Source: Omnitrophica WOR_2 bacterium RIFCSPHIGHO2_02_FULL_50_17
Lineage (GTDB): Bacteria > Omnitrophota > Gorgyraeia > Zapsychrales > Zapsychraceae
Direction: 5' to 3'
DNA length: 43,437 bases
Assembly (NCBI GenBank): GCA_001805645.1
Contig: MHGQ01000064.1
Span: forward strand, 1-43,437
The position numbers and the translations under genes were made by a program. The first letter of the stretch is position 1; each line of letters starts with the position of its first letter. Shown one piece after another: positions 1-10,082 of the stretch. A model generated the notes under the pieces. It made no database searches and was not told the origin of the DNA. It worked only from the letters and a program-made list of their open reading frames with translations.

Positions 1-1
1 A

Positions 2-3000
2 GTTCTTTTCCGGGTCTTTGATTCCAACAACACCAACACGTCGCTGGATTCAGGGACGTGGGCGTCGGGACCGTATAACTATATTAAGGGTAAGTTAAGC
101 GTGGTGTCGCCGACGGACTCGGATATCTGGACGGTGGGGACGGCGTACACGCCTTCCATCCGGTGGAACAAGACGGGAAGCATCGGCAACATCAAGATTG
201 AATACTCCACGAGCGGGGCATTTAACGCGTCAGACTACACCAATGGGTATGTGTTTACGGTGGTGAACAACCTGTCGTCGGGTCCGGACGGGAATAATGA
301 TTATTCCTGGTCTGCCGGTATCGTGGGTGCTGACCGGCGGGTCTCCGAAACCGCCCGTATCCGCATTACCAACGTGACAGATATAGTTCCCCCGACGGGC
401 ACGGAATTATCAGCTGTCGCCCCGGAGGATCCGGCTTATTTTAAGATTCGCGGCGCAATCACATCCATTACTGTGCCTAACGCGGGAACGGTCTGGTACG
501 CGACCGAGACTGACACTCAAAACCAGGTGATCCGATGGATCTGCCAAAGCGGATATAAAAGCGACGGTGTCAGCTGGCCCAAAGTGGTAATTGAATCAAG
601 CGTAGATGGAGGAAGCTACTCACCCATTTCCACCCAGCAGATTGCCAACAACGGTAATCTCGATTGTCAAACTGGCACCAACACGGCTGTTTGGTCGCCG
701 ATGGCGGATTTAAGGAGCACCGACGTCAATATAAGAATTTCCTATGTCGATTATCCTATCCAATTACCTTGGTACCTTGAATCTCTTCAATTTACCGTTA
801 AGCCAAAGATCACAGTTACTTCGCCCCCCGCGGGTCAGCGTGTCGTGGTCGGGTCCAACAATGCCGGTCTTGTTAAATGGACCCGGGTGGGAACAAACAC
901 GACGCAAGTCGATGTCAAATATGACCTGTACGACGGAAAAGGCGCGAACGGCAACGCAGGGGATGGGGACGATTATGCCGGAACCATTGCCACACTGGTG
1001 GACGCCTCAACCGGCGCAACAGGCGTGGCTTGGAATAGTGTCCCCGATGTGCTGGGCAGCTGCGGCAATACAACCTGTGCGCTGGTCCGGGTCAAAGTCG
1101 TGGATTCCACTGCTTCCACGGTTTACGGGGTTACTCCCGACGGGTCACAATTCAAAATCGTCGGTTCCATTACCGTGACCGAGCCTCCGCACCCCTCCCG
1201 CGGAGCGGCCGGAAGCAATCTGAAGGTCGGAAATAACTATGTGATTAAATGGACCAAGACCGGCTCGCTTGGCAATGTGAACATCTGGTTCTCGCGGGAC
1301 GGCGGGGTCAATTTTAACGACGAGGTTCCCCCGGGAACCTCAGCCTCTTCTCTCCAATTTTCCTGGAACGGTGTACCCGCTAAACCGTCCCACAACGTGG
1401 TGATCCGCGTCGCGGATGTCAACGATTCCGACACCAATGATTGGTCGAATGTAATTCATATCCACAGAGATTACGAGATTACCGTGCCTGAGAATGGCGA
1501 GGTCTGGGCGGTGGGCGCTAGCCGTGATATCGAATGGACAACCTCTGGAAATACGACAGACCGTGTGCGCCTGCAGTATGCCACCAACGGCGGCGGCACG
1601 GGCGGAAACTGGACAACAATTACCGGAGCCGAGCAGCTCATTAATTCAAATCCCGGCATCTTTCAATGGACCGTTGACGCCCCAACCTCACCAACCGCTA
1701 AGGTAAGAGTTATTGAAGTTTTGGATTTAGACAGTAACGGAACCTATGAAACGGAAACGGACAACTGGAATGAGTCCGGTGAAACCGAAGACGCAAACGA
1801 GAATCCTATGCGCGATCCCGACACCGGAAAATTCGTGATCCGGGCGGGGCTTGAACTCGTTTCTCCAAATGGCGACCCAACCCCGGCTCTGGCCGAGAAG
1901 TGGCTTGTGGGAAGCACCCATCCTGTCCAGTGGTCCCTTATAGGCTCTGTGGCCACGGTGAGACTTGAATATTCAGTGGACGCAGGCGCGTGGCAGTTGA
2001 TGCAGAATCCGGGGCCGGTTTACGCTTCGGGACTTGATCCAGTCAATGGACAGGCCGGTTGCATGCCTTCCCCCTGCTGGGAGTGGCAGATTCCAAGCAA
2101 CATTTCCCAAGATGTCAAAGCAAGAGTTGCCAGTGAAAACACCACGCCCGCCGTGTCGGATCCCTCCGAATATTCCTTCGCGATCCGCGGCGGATTCACC
2201 TGGCTTAATCCAAACACCGCGGGTCAGATATTTAATTCCGGCCAGATTTATCAGCTCGACTGGACAACGGCCGGCGGCATAACCAACATCGACCTTGAAT
2301 ATTCAACCAACGGCGGGTCGAGTTACAGCCCGATTTTGCAGAACATTACAGGCAATCCTCCCGCGACCAACATCTCGAACGCCCCGCCTTTTAACTGGAA
2401 GATTCCGATAGACGTTGTCTCCAAAGACGTCTACGTCAAAATCACAGGCACGAATGATGATCCTAATTCCGAGACGCCTTCCCAAAAGATCAAAATCGCG
2501 GGCATATTATATGTCGATGCGCCCACAAGCAGTGTACGGTGGGGAGTCAATACACCTCAACAGATCAAGTGGCATACGGATGGCCCGATCGCCAATATTA
2601 AAATCGAGTATTCCTTGGACGGAGGCGCCAATCCAATTGTATGGGAAACGCCGGCGATTACCGACTCTGTTCCAGCCGCGGGACAAGGAAGTTGCACTCC
2701 GGCTCCGTGTTACAACTGGACGGTTCCAACGACAACTTCACCGAATGCCGTCATCCGTTTAAGCGATGTGATTACGGACAGCGGGACGACGGCTGTTCCT
2801 TCCTCGTCATTTAAGATTGTGGGAAGCTTCAGCTTTACCTCGCCGGTTTCCAGCAGCGTTTGGTCCGTTACGAACGGCGGGATTTCAAATCCGACTCAAA
2901 ACATTGTTTGGTCAACGCAGGGCGGCATCGCGCAAGTGAATGTTTGGTATTGTCCCGCGGATTGCGCTGTATCGAAAACGAAGATAAACAGCTCTCCGCT

Positions 3001-6000
3001 CCCGGACGGCGGGAACGGCGGAACGCTTCCCTGGACTGTTCAAGATGTCATTTCTACATCCATGAAGATTATGATTGAGGATAACGCGGATCCGTACCCC
3101 AATACATATAATCTGTCACAGCCTTTCACGGTCCGCGGGGATATTAATCTCACATCGCCGGTGGGGGGAGAAAAATGGGGAGTAGGCTCTCAAAAGTGGA
3201 TCACTTGGCAGAGAAACGGTGGTATAAACACTGTTCGCATTGCCTACTCTATTAGTGGAGATGTCGGGCCGTGGGCGCCTATACAAGACCCCACTGATCT
3301 TGATTATGTCTTCAGCAACAGCGGTTCCTTTCTCTGGACGGTGCTCGATGATATGACCCCTGAGGCGAGGGTCCGTGTGGAAAACGCCGATGTCAGCTCT
3401 TCAGACACGCGTTATGTGAAGACGGAATCAGGCGCCGACTTTAAGATTATGGCCAGGTTTGATTTGACGGCCCCTAACGGCGGTGAGACGGCGCTGGTCG
3501 GACAAAACTTTAACAGCCCCAACGGAATCACCTGGAACAAGTGGGGCGCGGATGCCACCAATGTGAAAATAGATCTCGCCACGGGCGTCAATGCACTTCA
3601 ACCTTGCAGTGCGGTTTCTGCCGCCTCGTTCAACAAAGAAATCACCCCGACGACGTCTAACGACGGCTCCCACCCCTGGCTTGTCGATTCCAACTGGGTG
3701 ACACCGGCGGCATGTTTGAGAATCTATGACGTCAATGACGTTGATTCAGAGGATCGGTCGGCCAGTCCATTCATTATCCGTGCAAGCCTTGGATTCGTTG
3801 AGCCTACGACAACAACGCCGGCTCTTGAAGTCGGACAGCCGTTTCTAATCATTTGGTCGAAACAGGGCAATATCGCGAACGTCAAACTTGAGTATTCACC
3901 TGGAAATAATGATTTTACGACGGATATCCGTCCGATTGAACCAACGGCAGACGGGATTGTGCCCAACATAAACGCGGCGGGTTGTGATATCACTGAAGGC
4001 TGCTACTCTTGGACGGTCCCGGACATTGAGGACACTAAAGACGAAAACATCAAACTGCGCATTCGAGACCCGAACGACAGCGGCGCCGAAGCGATCTCAG
4101 AGGTTTTTAAGATTGTGTCCAAATTAACAGTACTTTCTCCCAATGGTAATGCTGACTCGGCCCAGACGGATCAATTTAAAGTGGCCACTTCTTATCCGCT
4201 TACCTGGTCCAGCAGTTCGACCCAGGCAAGGACTCCGAACGTCAATCTTTATTATTCTACCAACGGCGGCGGCTCCTACAACATTATCACCACCACGGTA
4301 AACGACGGCTCCTATCCCTGGATTACCGCCAACGGCGGCGTCCCTGATCTGATCGGCACGGAAGTGAGGATTCGCGTTGAGGATGCCACGGAGGCCGCTC
4401 TTTGCACAAGTTCTTTGGGCACCCGCGCCTGCGATCAATCGAATAATAACTTTAAGATTATCTCCGACTTTACCCTGACCGCTCCCGACGGCGGCGGCGC
4501 TCCGCTTGAGGTCGGCGATCCGCTCACCGTCACGTGGTCCTATAAGGGCACGCTGGCAACGAATGAAGTGGAGCTGGCTTATTCCACGGCGGGGAGTGAT
4601 TTTTCAAACCCTGTCGTCTTCCAGACCACCACAACTTCAAACAACGTTTCTTCGAATCCAAATCAGGGGTCATTGGGCTGGAATGTTCCAAACGCGATTG
4701 ATTCTGATGTCCGCGTGCGGGTCCGGAGCAGGACGGACGATGGCTATGACATTTCCAGCGCCGATTTCCGCATCCGCGGTAAGCTGAGCGTCACCTCGCC
4801 TACAAATGGGCTCAAAGTCCCCATCGGACAGCCTTTCACGATCACATGGACAGCCAACGGCGATATTCCCAGCGTCGATATTTATTACGATATCAATGAC
4901 GGCAAGGGCGATGATAATATCGCGGGCACGGCCGATGACTATCCCTACCCGATAGCCGTTGGAGCCGGCGCCGCTCTCGGATGCGCGGCTTCCTTGACGC
5001 CGCCTTATCAATGCGAGGGTTCATATAATTGGGATCAAGGCGGTAACGGCGTTCCGGACACGGCAACGGCCTCGGCCAAAATCAAGATTTTTGATTCCGA
5101 CGGAGGCAATACGGACGTGATCGGGCTTTCGCCAAAGTTTAATATTATCGGAAATTTCACGCTCCTTGAACCCAACGACGGCGAAGACTGGAGAGTGAAT
5201 ACGCCTCATGATATACGGTTTAACTGGGGCGGCACCATGCACCGCGTGAATTTTTATTATACGAAGAACACCGCCGTGGATCCGTACACCATTCCCGCCG
5301 GCGACTGGGTCTTTATCGGGATGCAGGATTATGGCGCCGGTGACGGCTCGGGGGGGGCCGAGCGCGCGTTCCCCTGGACGGTTCTAGATGACATTTCTCC
5401 CAATGTCCGCGTGAAGGTGGAATTTGCCGGCAATCCGCCTCTTTACACCGGCGACTCGTCAGTGAACGATGTCTCCGATGATTTCTTCTACATCCGGGGG
5501 GCGGTTACCATTACGGCGCCCAACGGCAACATCGATGCCACGCAGACCGAGCGCTGGGTGACGTATGAAGGCGGCGCGTCGTACGAGACACAACTGGATC
5601 AGGATCTCGCTAACCAGACGATCACGGCTCAGGAGCGCGAGCAGAGGCGGCGGCAGATTCAGTGGACCGCTTCCGGCACCGTCGCGCAGGTGGATATCCT
5701 TTATGATACTTACAGCGGCAAGGGTTACGACGGCATTGCCGGAAACGCTGACGATTTTAAAAATCTTGGACTCGACGGCAACCCGGCCACGGGCGATGAA
5801 ACGCTCAACGTGATTGCCGACAATTTCTCCAACTGCACCCCGGTCTTCCCCAGCTTGACCTGCACACAGTTCTTTAACTGGGTGATCCCGGATGATCGTT
5901 CGACGGCCGTCCGCGTGCGGGTCATGGATTCGAATGATTCCGGGGTTTATGATAATTCCAATTATGACTTCAAAATCGATTACTATAACATCACATGGAA

Positions 6001-7903
6001 AGTCTTTGACCTATTGACGAACGCGCCGTTAAGCGGCCTGTCGGTCTTGGAGGTCAAATCCACGGTTCAAACCGAGATTCAATGGCAGCAGGTGGGCATT
6101 ACGACGTCGTCTCCCGAATGGCATGTTCAGCCTACACCGTTCGGCATCTGGTACGCGACGTGGTCCAAGACCGGTTACGGCGACATGGGGCAGCTTGTGA
6201 CGGCCAATCAGGATGTCACTTATCAATTGTACATGGAGACTTCAACCGTGCATATCTGGAAAGCGGCGACGGAATTCTCTTATGAACCGGATCCGGACGG
6301 CGCTGGTCCAGGGACTGACAGACTGGATGCCATATCCTGGTTAGAGAGAGACGGCTCAATCGTCCCGGGGGTTACTAAACTCGATGTTAAAATCTATGAC
6401 GGGTCAACACTCGTAAACAATCCACCCATTCTAAGTTCGACGACCGTTGATCCGGTATCCAACCTTGTCATACAGTCATGGAACGGGACGCCCCTCGCAG
6501 CCGGAAAGGTTTATTCTGTCGTAACGACAGCAGAAATCGGCACGGGAGGAAAGTTCAATTCTCCGAGCGCCTTGAATATCACCGAGGTCAAAAAGCTTGC
6601 CGCTATGGAAGCCACGATTAATGAGAAACTAGACAAGTCGTTATCGCAAGTCGAAACGGCTGTTGTAGGCGCGGTGCAAGCGAAAATGGATATTCAGACG
6701 GGCGTTATTACAGGGAAGCTGGATGCTCAGACCGCAGCTATCCAGACGACATTGACTAATTTTACGAATTCCGTTGCGTCTTCCATCGTGAGCCTGGAGA
6801 CCGCGGCCGCCAACAGCCTGGCCTCAGCTGATAAATTAGAAGATGCTGCTGTGTTAAGCCAAGATGCAGCGCTGGATTTACAAGAAATTGCTAAGAGGCA
6901 AGCGGCACGATTGCTTATCCCGCCGTCACTGACAACCGGCGAGCCCGCCCTGCTGCGTTATCGCGCCTATGCCGCCGGTTTGATACCGCTCATCGATATC
7001 CTTGACTTTAACAGTGATCCCATTTATCAAGCCGTCCCGATGACACCGGTTCCGGACAAGCCGGGATTATATGAGTTCGCTATCGACGAGATTGATTCAA
7101 GGATTTATGAGCCCCAGACCTCCATAACCGTCATCGTTACAGAGTCAACGACAGGGAGCGTGGAATCCGGCGCAATCTTCATCGAAACGGCCGTGGGTAA
7201 ACTGCTCATGCCGGGGACAGTGCTTTTAGGGGATAAGGTCATTATCCGTTTCCGCGGACGGCCCGATTGGAAACCTAAAATCACCATACAGAATTTTGAA
7301 GACAAGAAGATTGTAGACGCTGTTGCCATGAACAAGGCCAAGGACTCCGAAGATGTGTTTGAATATGTCATTACTGAAGTCGACGTTGAAAGTTATGAAC
7401 CGGGGAAACCCGCTACCGTAAGAATCGAGGAGGCGGAAACCGCGACAGTCGAAGAGGGGACATTCCTCGTTGAGTCCACCTCGCTTACAACCCTGGAAGG
7501 GCTTGTCGCCTCCGGTTCGGGGGTTAAGGCCATTGCCAGTGAGGCCTTGGATGCGATTAAAGCCGTCGAAGGGACATTGGCCACCGGCGGAGACGTCAGT
7601 CTGGCCTTGGAAAATTTAAAGATCAAACTGGATCAACTGCCGAAAATCATCGAGGAAGAAGTCGCCACTTCGCCGGTTGCCTCAGCCGTCAACGAAATCA
7701 GCGAGCAGTTCAGTGCATTTGCCGGCGAGGAAGGGTATGATTTCAGCACGCTTCTTGAGAAAGGCTTATCGGAATCGGCAACGGTGAGTGAAATTCGTGA
7801 GAAGACCGATGAGGTGCAAGGGGCCACCGAAGTCATGCAAAAGGTTATCGAGCAGAGTTTTGGAGGGGAGGATGCCCCTGTCGTGCACAGCTTCTTCCAT
7901 TAA
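2..7903 (+). CDS. Giant extracellular repeat protein, 5'-truncated by the window; tandem Kre9/KNH-like (Ser-Thr-rich) beta-sandwich repeats, then a coiled-coil segment and two related C-terminal domains
   Basis: The ORF frame stays open from base 2 upstream of the GTG at 101 (VLFRVFDSNNTNTSLDSGTWASGPYNYIKGKLSVVSP...). At least 17 repeats of the pattern 'l.vtsPngGe.w.vG....I.W...G....v.i.YS.dgg...w.vpd....vrvRv.d......s..FkI.g'. Stop TAA at 7901-7903. Confidence 0.9.
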   Translation, partial: VLFRVFDSNNTNTSLDSGTWASGPYNYIKGKLSVVSPTDSDIWTVGTAYTPSIRWNKTGSIGNIKIEYSTSGAFNASDYTNGYVFTVVNNLSSGPDGNNDYSWSAGIVGADRRVSETARIRITNVTDIVPPTGTELSAVAPEDPAYFKIRGAITSITVPNAGTVWYATETDTQNQVIRWICQSGYKSDGVSWPKVVIESSVDGGSYSPISTQQIANNGNLDCQTGTNTAVWSPMADLRSTDVNIRISYVDYPIQLPWYLESLQFTVKPKITVTSPPAGQRVVVGSNNAGLVKWTRVGTNTTQVDVKYDLYDGKGANGNAGDGDDYAGTIATLVDASTGATGVAWNSVPDVLGSCGNTTCALVRVKVVDSTASTVYGVTPDGSQFKIVGSITVTEPPHPSRGAAGSNLKVGNNYVIKWTKTGSLGNVNIWFSRDGGVNFNDEVPPGTSASSLQFSWNGVPAKPSHNVVIRVADVNDSDTNDWSNVIHIHRDYEITVPENGEVWAVGASRDIEWTTSGNTTDRVRLQYATNGGGTGGNWTTITGAEQLINSNPGIFQWTVDAPTSPTAKVRVIEVLDLDSNGTYETETDNWNESGETEDANENPMRDPDTGKFVIRAGLELVSPNGDPTPALAEKWLVGSTHPVQWSLIGSVATVRLEYSVDAGAWQLMQNPGPVYASGLDPVNGQAGCMPSPCWEWQIPSNISQDVKARVASENTTPAVSDPSEYSFAIRGGFTWLNPNTAGQIFNSGQIYQLDWTTAGGITNIDLEYSTNGGSSYSPILQNITGNPPATNISNAPPFNWKIPIDVVSKDVYVKITGTNDDPNSETPSQKIKIAGILYVDAPTSSVRWGVNTPQQIKWHTDGPIANIKIEYSLDGGANPIVWETPAITDSVPAAGQGSCTPAPCYNWTVPTTTSPNAVIRLSDVITDSGTTAVPSSSFKIVGSFSFTSPVSSSVWSVTNGGISNPTQNIVWSTQGGIAQVNVWYCPADCAVSKTKINSSPLPDGGNGGTLPWTVQDVISTSMKIMIEDNADPYPNTYNLSQPFTVRGDINLTSPVGGEKWGVGSQKWITWQRNGGINTVRIAYSISGDVGPWAPIQDPTDLDYVFSNSGSFLWTVLDDMTPEARVRVENADVSSSDTRYVKTESGADFKIMARFDLTAPNGGETALVGQNFNSPNGITWNKWGADATNVKIDLATGVNALQPCSAVSAASFNKEITPTTSNDGSHPWLVDSNWVTPAACLRIYDVNDVDSEDRSASPFIIRASLGFVEPTTTTPALEVGQPFLIIWSKQGNIANVKLEYSPGNNDFTTDIRPIEPTADGIVPNINAAGCDITEGCYSWTVPDIEDTKDENIKLRIRDPNDSGAEAISEVFKIVSKLTVLSPNGNADSAQTDQFKVATSYPLTWSSSSTQARTPNVNLYYSTNGGGSYNIITTTVNDGSYPWITANGGVPDLIGTEVRIRVEDATEAALCTSSLGTRACDQSNNNFKIISDFTLTAPDGGGAPLEVGDPLTVTWSYKGTLATNEVELAYSTAGSDFSNPVVFQTTTTSNNVSSNPNQGSLGWNVPNAIDSDVRVRVRSRTDDGYDISSADFRIRGKLSVTSPTNGLKVPIGQPFTITWTANGDIPSVDIYYDINDGKGDDNIAGTADDYPYPIAVGAGAALGCAASLTPPYQCEGSYNWDQGGNGVPDTATASAKIKIFDSDGGNTDVIGLSPKFNIIGNFTLLEPNDGEDWRVNTPHDIRFNWGGTMHRVNFYYTKNTAVDPYTIPAGDWVFIGMQDYGAGDGSGGAERAFPWTVLDDISPNVRVKVEFAGNPPLYTGDSSVNDVSDDFFYIRGAVTITAPNGNIDATQTERWVTYEGGASYETQLDQDLANQTITAQEREQRRRQIQWTASGTVAQVDILYDTYSGKGYDGIAGNADDFKNLGLDGNPATGDETLNVIADNFSNCTPVFPSLTCTQFFNWVIPDDRSTAVRVRVMDSNDSGVYDNSNYDFKIDYYNITWKVFDLLTNAPLSGLSVLEVKSTVQTEIQWQQVGITTSSPEWHVQPTPFGIWYATWSKTGYGDMGQLVTANQDVTYQLYMETSTVHIWKAATEFSYEPDPDGAGPGTDRLDAISWLERDGSIVPGVTKLDVKIYDGSTLVNNPPILSSTTVDPVSNLVIQSWNGTPLAAGKVYSVVTTAEIGTGGKFNSPSALNITEVKKLAAMEATINEKLDKSLSQVETAVVGAVQAKMDIQTGVITGKLDAQTAAIQTTLTNFTNSVASSIVSLETAAANSLASADKLEDAAVLSQDAALDLQEIAKRQAARLLIPPSLTTGEPALLRYRAYAAGLIPLIDILDFNSDPIYQAVPMTPVPDKPGLYEFAIDEIDSRIYEPQTSITVIVTESTTGSVESGAIFIETAVGKLLMPGTVLLGDKVIIRFRGRPDWKPKITIQNFEDKKIVDAVAMNKAKDSEDVFEYVITEVDVESYEPGKPATVRIEEAETATVEEGTFLVESTSLTTLEGLVASGSGVKAIASEALDAIKAVEGTLATGGDVSLALENLKIKLDQLPKIIEEEVATSPVASAVNEISEQFSAFAGEEGYDFSTLLEKGLSESATVSEIREKTDEVQGATEVMQKVIEQSFGGEDAPVVHSFFH

Positions 7904-7932
7904 TCTCCTCTCGCATCGTGATATGGTGAGAA

Positions 7933-7967
7933 TAAACCCCGTTAGAAAATTTCTTTAACGGGGTTTA
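7933..7967 (+). terminator. Probable intrinsic terminator after the giant protein gene
   Basis: Perfect 12-bp stem taaaccccgtta (7933-7944) / taacggggttta (7956-7967), 11-nt loop, short T-containing tail (cttttg), 30 bp after the stop codon. Confidence 0.7.
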
Positions 7968-8022
7968 CTTTTGCGGGAACATTTAATAGAATACTATTAA
8001 AATATATATCTAAGGAGGCCCT

Positions 8023-8844
8023 ATGATTCGACAAGTCCTGTATAAAATTTTGGTCGTTTTGCTTTTCTTCTTTTGTGAGCCCGTTGACGCCCAAGAGGCG
8101 GCACGGGAGCCGATGCAGATGAGCATCGTCATCGTCAATCCCTCCAAGACCAAGACACAAGGAGTTCCTATCAAGATGTATCTGCCGCAGGAGGTAACGC
8201 CCAAGGATATCATCGATACCGCCGGACTGGACGTGGAATTTGATACGGAAAAATCTATGTATTATTTATTTAAGGAATCGGTTTTGCTTCGACCGTCTGA
8301 GACCCGCACCTATAATGTGGAGATTAAAGATGTGTGGGTTATCCCTAAGGAGGATGTTGATTCTTTAAGGAAACAAACGGAGTTTGTCGTCAGCCGTTTC
8401 GAGGAAAGCGAATTTTACGAGGCGGCCCAAAAACTTGGCGATACGATATTAAACTCACTGGATACGGTGGAACGAACCCAGAATGACACAACGGTCAGCA
8501 AAAGACGGCATATCGGGATTTACCGCAATAATGCGGAAATTGTTCAAAAGGTCAAAGAAAATATCGCCATGCTGGAAAATAAATTGATGCTTCCTACGGC
8601 GCGGCCCGTGCCGCCTGTCCTTGAGAAGCCCGAGGTCAAAACGGATTCCCCCACTAAAACAACAACGTGGATGATTATTTTCATCATCATGCTCTTTATC
8701 GGGATGCTGGCAGGCGTCTTCTTCTTTACATGGCAGACCCAGGCCCATTTCACTAAAAATCTGATTGCCGGTGCCCGAAATTTGGTGTTTCCGAAACGGG
8801 GAGCTTCTCCTGAGCAGAACAAGGACACGGAGAATCAATCCTGA
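8023..8844 (+). CDS. Exported/membrane-anchored protein of unknown function (N-terminal signal, one C-terminal TM helix)
   Basis: Upstream aaggagg RBS; hydrophobic N-terminus (VLYKILVVLLFFFCEPVDA); C-terminal TM WMIIFIIMLFIGMLAGVFFFTW. Confidence 0.8.
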   Translation: MIRQVLYKILVVLLFFFCEPVDAQEAAREPMQMSIVIVNPSKTKTQGVPIKMYLPQEVTPKDIIDTAGLDVEFDTEKSMYYLFKESVLLRPSETRTYNVEIKDVWVIPKEDVDSLRKQTEFVVSRFEESEFYEAAQKLGDTILNSLDTVERTQNDTTVSKRRHIGIYRNNAEIVQKVKENIAMLENKLMLPTARPVPPVLEKPEVKTDSPTKTTTWMIIFIIMLFIGMLAGVFFFTWQTQAHFTKNLIAGARNLVFPKRGASPEQNKDTENQS

Positions 8845-8878
8845 GGAATAATGTCAAAAATCATCAGACGCCAATCCG

Positions 8879-9106
8879 ATGCAATTAAATGTGCTGATCA
8901 TCAGTCCCACGCAGATGATTTTTAAAGGCCAGGCTAAAAGTGTCACATTGCCGGGGGAAATGGGAGTTTTTGAAGTACTGCCGTTCCACAAACGCATGAT
9001 GACCCGTCTCTTGGGGGGAAAGGTGGATGTCGACGGCCGCCTTTTTGACATCAAGCGCGGGGCGGTAAAAATCGATCAAAACAATATAACGATCATCTTG
9101 GAGTGA
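8879..9106 (+). CDS. atpC: F-type ATPase epsilon subunit, N-terminal beta-sandwich domain only
   Basis: MQLNVLIISPTQMIFKGQAKSVTLPGEMGVFEVLPFHKRM...GKVDVDG resembles the epsilon N-domain; ORF ends at 75 aa with no helical C-domain; next to c, b-delta, alpha, gamma, beta. Confidence 0.75.
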   Translation: MQLNVLIISPTQMIFKGQAKSVTLPGEMGVFEVLPFHKRMMTRLLGGKVDVDGRLFDIKRGAVKIDQNNITIILE

Positions 9107-9119
9107 TAACTTTAGAACA

Positions 9120-9332
9120 ATGACACGCAATATCGCCCTTGCGATTATTTTCCTGGCCTGTATTTTGGGGCCGTGCGCGGTCTTTGCGGCCAGTTCCTTT
9201 GCCAGCATCAATTCCCTGGGACGCAACCCCTCGGCCGCACCTAAGATTTTCATTGCGATGATTATCGCCATGGCCTTTGCGGAAGCCGTGGCCTTCATCG
9301 CCATGCTAGTTGTCTTTCAGTTATTCGATTGA
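9120..9332 (+). CDS. atpE: F-type ATPase subunit c
   Basis: 70 aa, two TM helices joined by a polar RNP loop (SINSLGRNPSAAPKIF); acidic residue in helix 2 (MAFAEAVAFIAML). Confidence 0.85.
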   Translation: MTRNIALAIIFLACILGPCAVFAASSFASINSLGRNPSAAPKIFIAMIIAMAFAEAVAFIAMLVVFQLFD

Positions 9333-9353
9333 TCGACAAAAAGGACTTCTCTC

Positions 9354-10082
9354 ATGGTTGTCATCTTTACAATTATTGCCTTATTAGTGATGTTCGTCGG
9401 GCTTATGCTTTTCATGCGCCATATTCTCACGCGCAACATCAGCCGGGCCACAGGACATATCCAGGAGTTGAGCAAGGATTATGCGGTAAAACAAGAAGAG
9501 GCCAATAAACGCTTGCAGAAGGCCAAAGAAGAATCCGAAAAAATGGTTGCCGAGAGCCGACAGCAAGCTCAGCAATTGCGGGAGGTCATCCTCAAAGAGG
9601 CCGAAGAAACGAAAAAAAAGATCGTTGAAGAGGCGAGGCAAAGGGGCAAGGAAATCACGGATAAAGCCCAGCGGAATTACGAATTCCTGAAAGGGGAAAT
9701 CGAGCAGAGAATCGACATAAAGGCGAAAGAAAAGGCCTGCGAGCTGATTGGGCATGCCCTGCCGGAACACCTTTTGAAAGATATTCACCAGCTTTTGCTT
9801 CAAGAATCCGGCAAGGGGGAATTTCAGCTCAAGCGCCTGACGATTCCCGAAGATATCCATGAGGCCAAAGTGATTTCCGCATTTGCCCTAAAGAGTGAAG
9901 AGCGCCGCGATCTGCAGGAACGGCTTAAAAAACAGCTTTCGGCGCCCATGGATTTTCGGGAAGAAATCGATCCTTCGCTGATGGCGGGATTTATCATACA
10001 GATTGGTCATGTGGTTATTGATGCCAGTTTAAAAAACAGGATTTCCCAAGCCGCCCAAAATGTCCAACAACCCGCAGCTTAA
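9354..10082 (+). CDS. F-type ATPase b-delta fusion (TM helix + b coiled coil + delta C-terminal domain)
   Basis: N-terminal TM, long charged coiled coil, then AKVISAFALKSEERRDLQERLKKQL...EEIDPSLMAGFIIQIGHVVIDASLKNRI, typical of the delta C-terminal domain. Confidence 0.8.
   Translation: MVVIFTIIALLVMFVGLMLFMRHILTRNISRATGHIQELSKDYAVKQEEANKRLQKAKEESEKMVAESRQQAQQLREVILKEAEETKKKIVEEARQRGKEITDKAQRNYEFLKGEIEQRIDIKAKEKACELIGHALPEHLLKDIHQLLLQESGKGEFQLKRLTIPEDIHEAKVISAFALKSEERRDLQERLKKQLSAPMDFREEIDPSLMAGFIIQIGHVVIDASLKNRISQAAQNVQQPAA

Noticed and set aside
2-7903. CRISPR-like or recent DNA-level tandem amplification in the repeat gene
   Set aside because: Repeats are conserved at protein level only; no short identical direct repeats with regular unique spacers seen.
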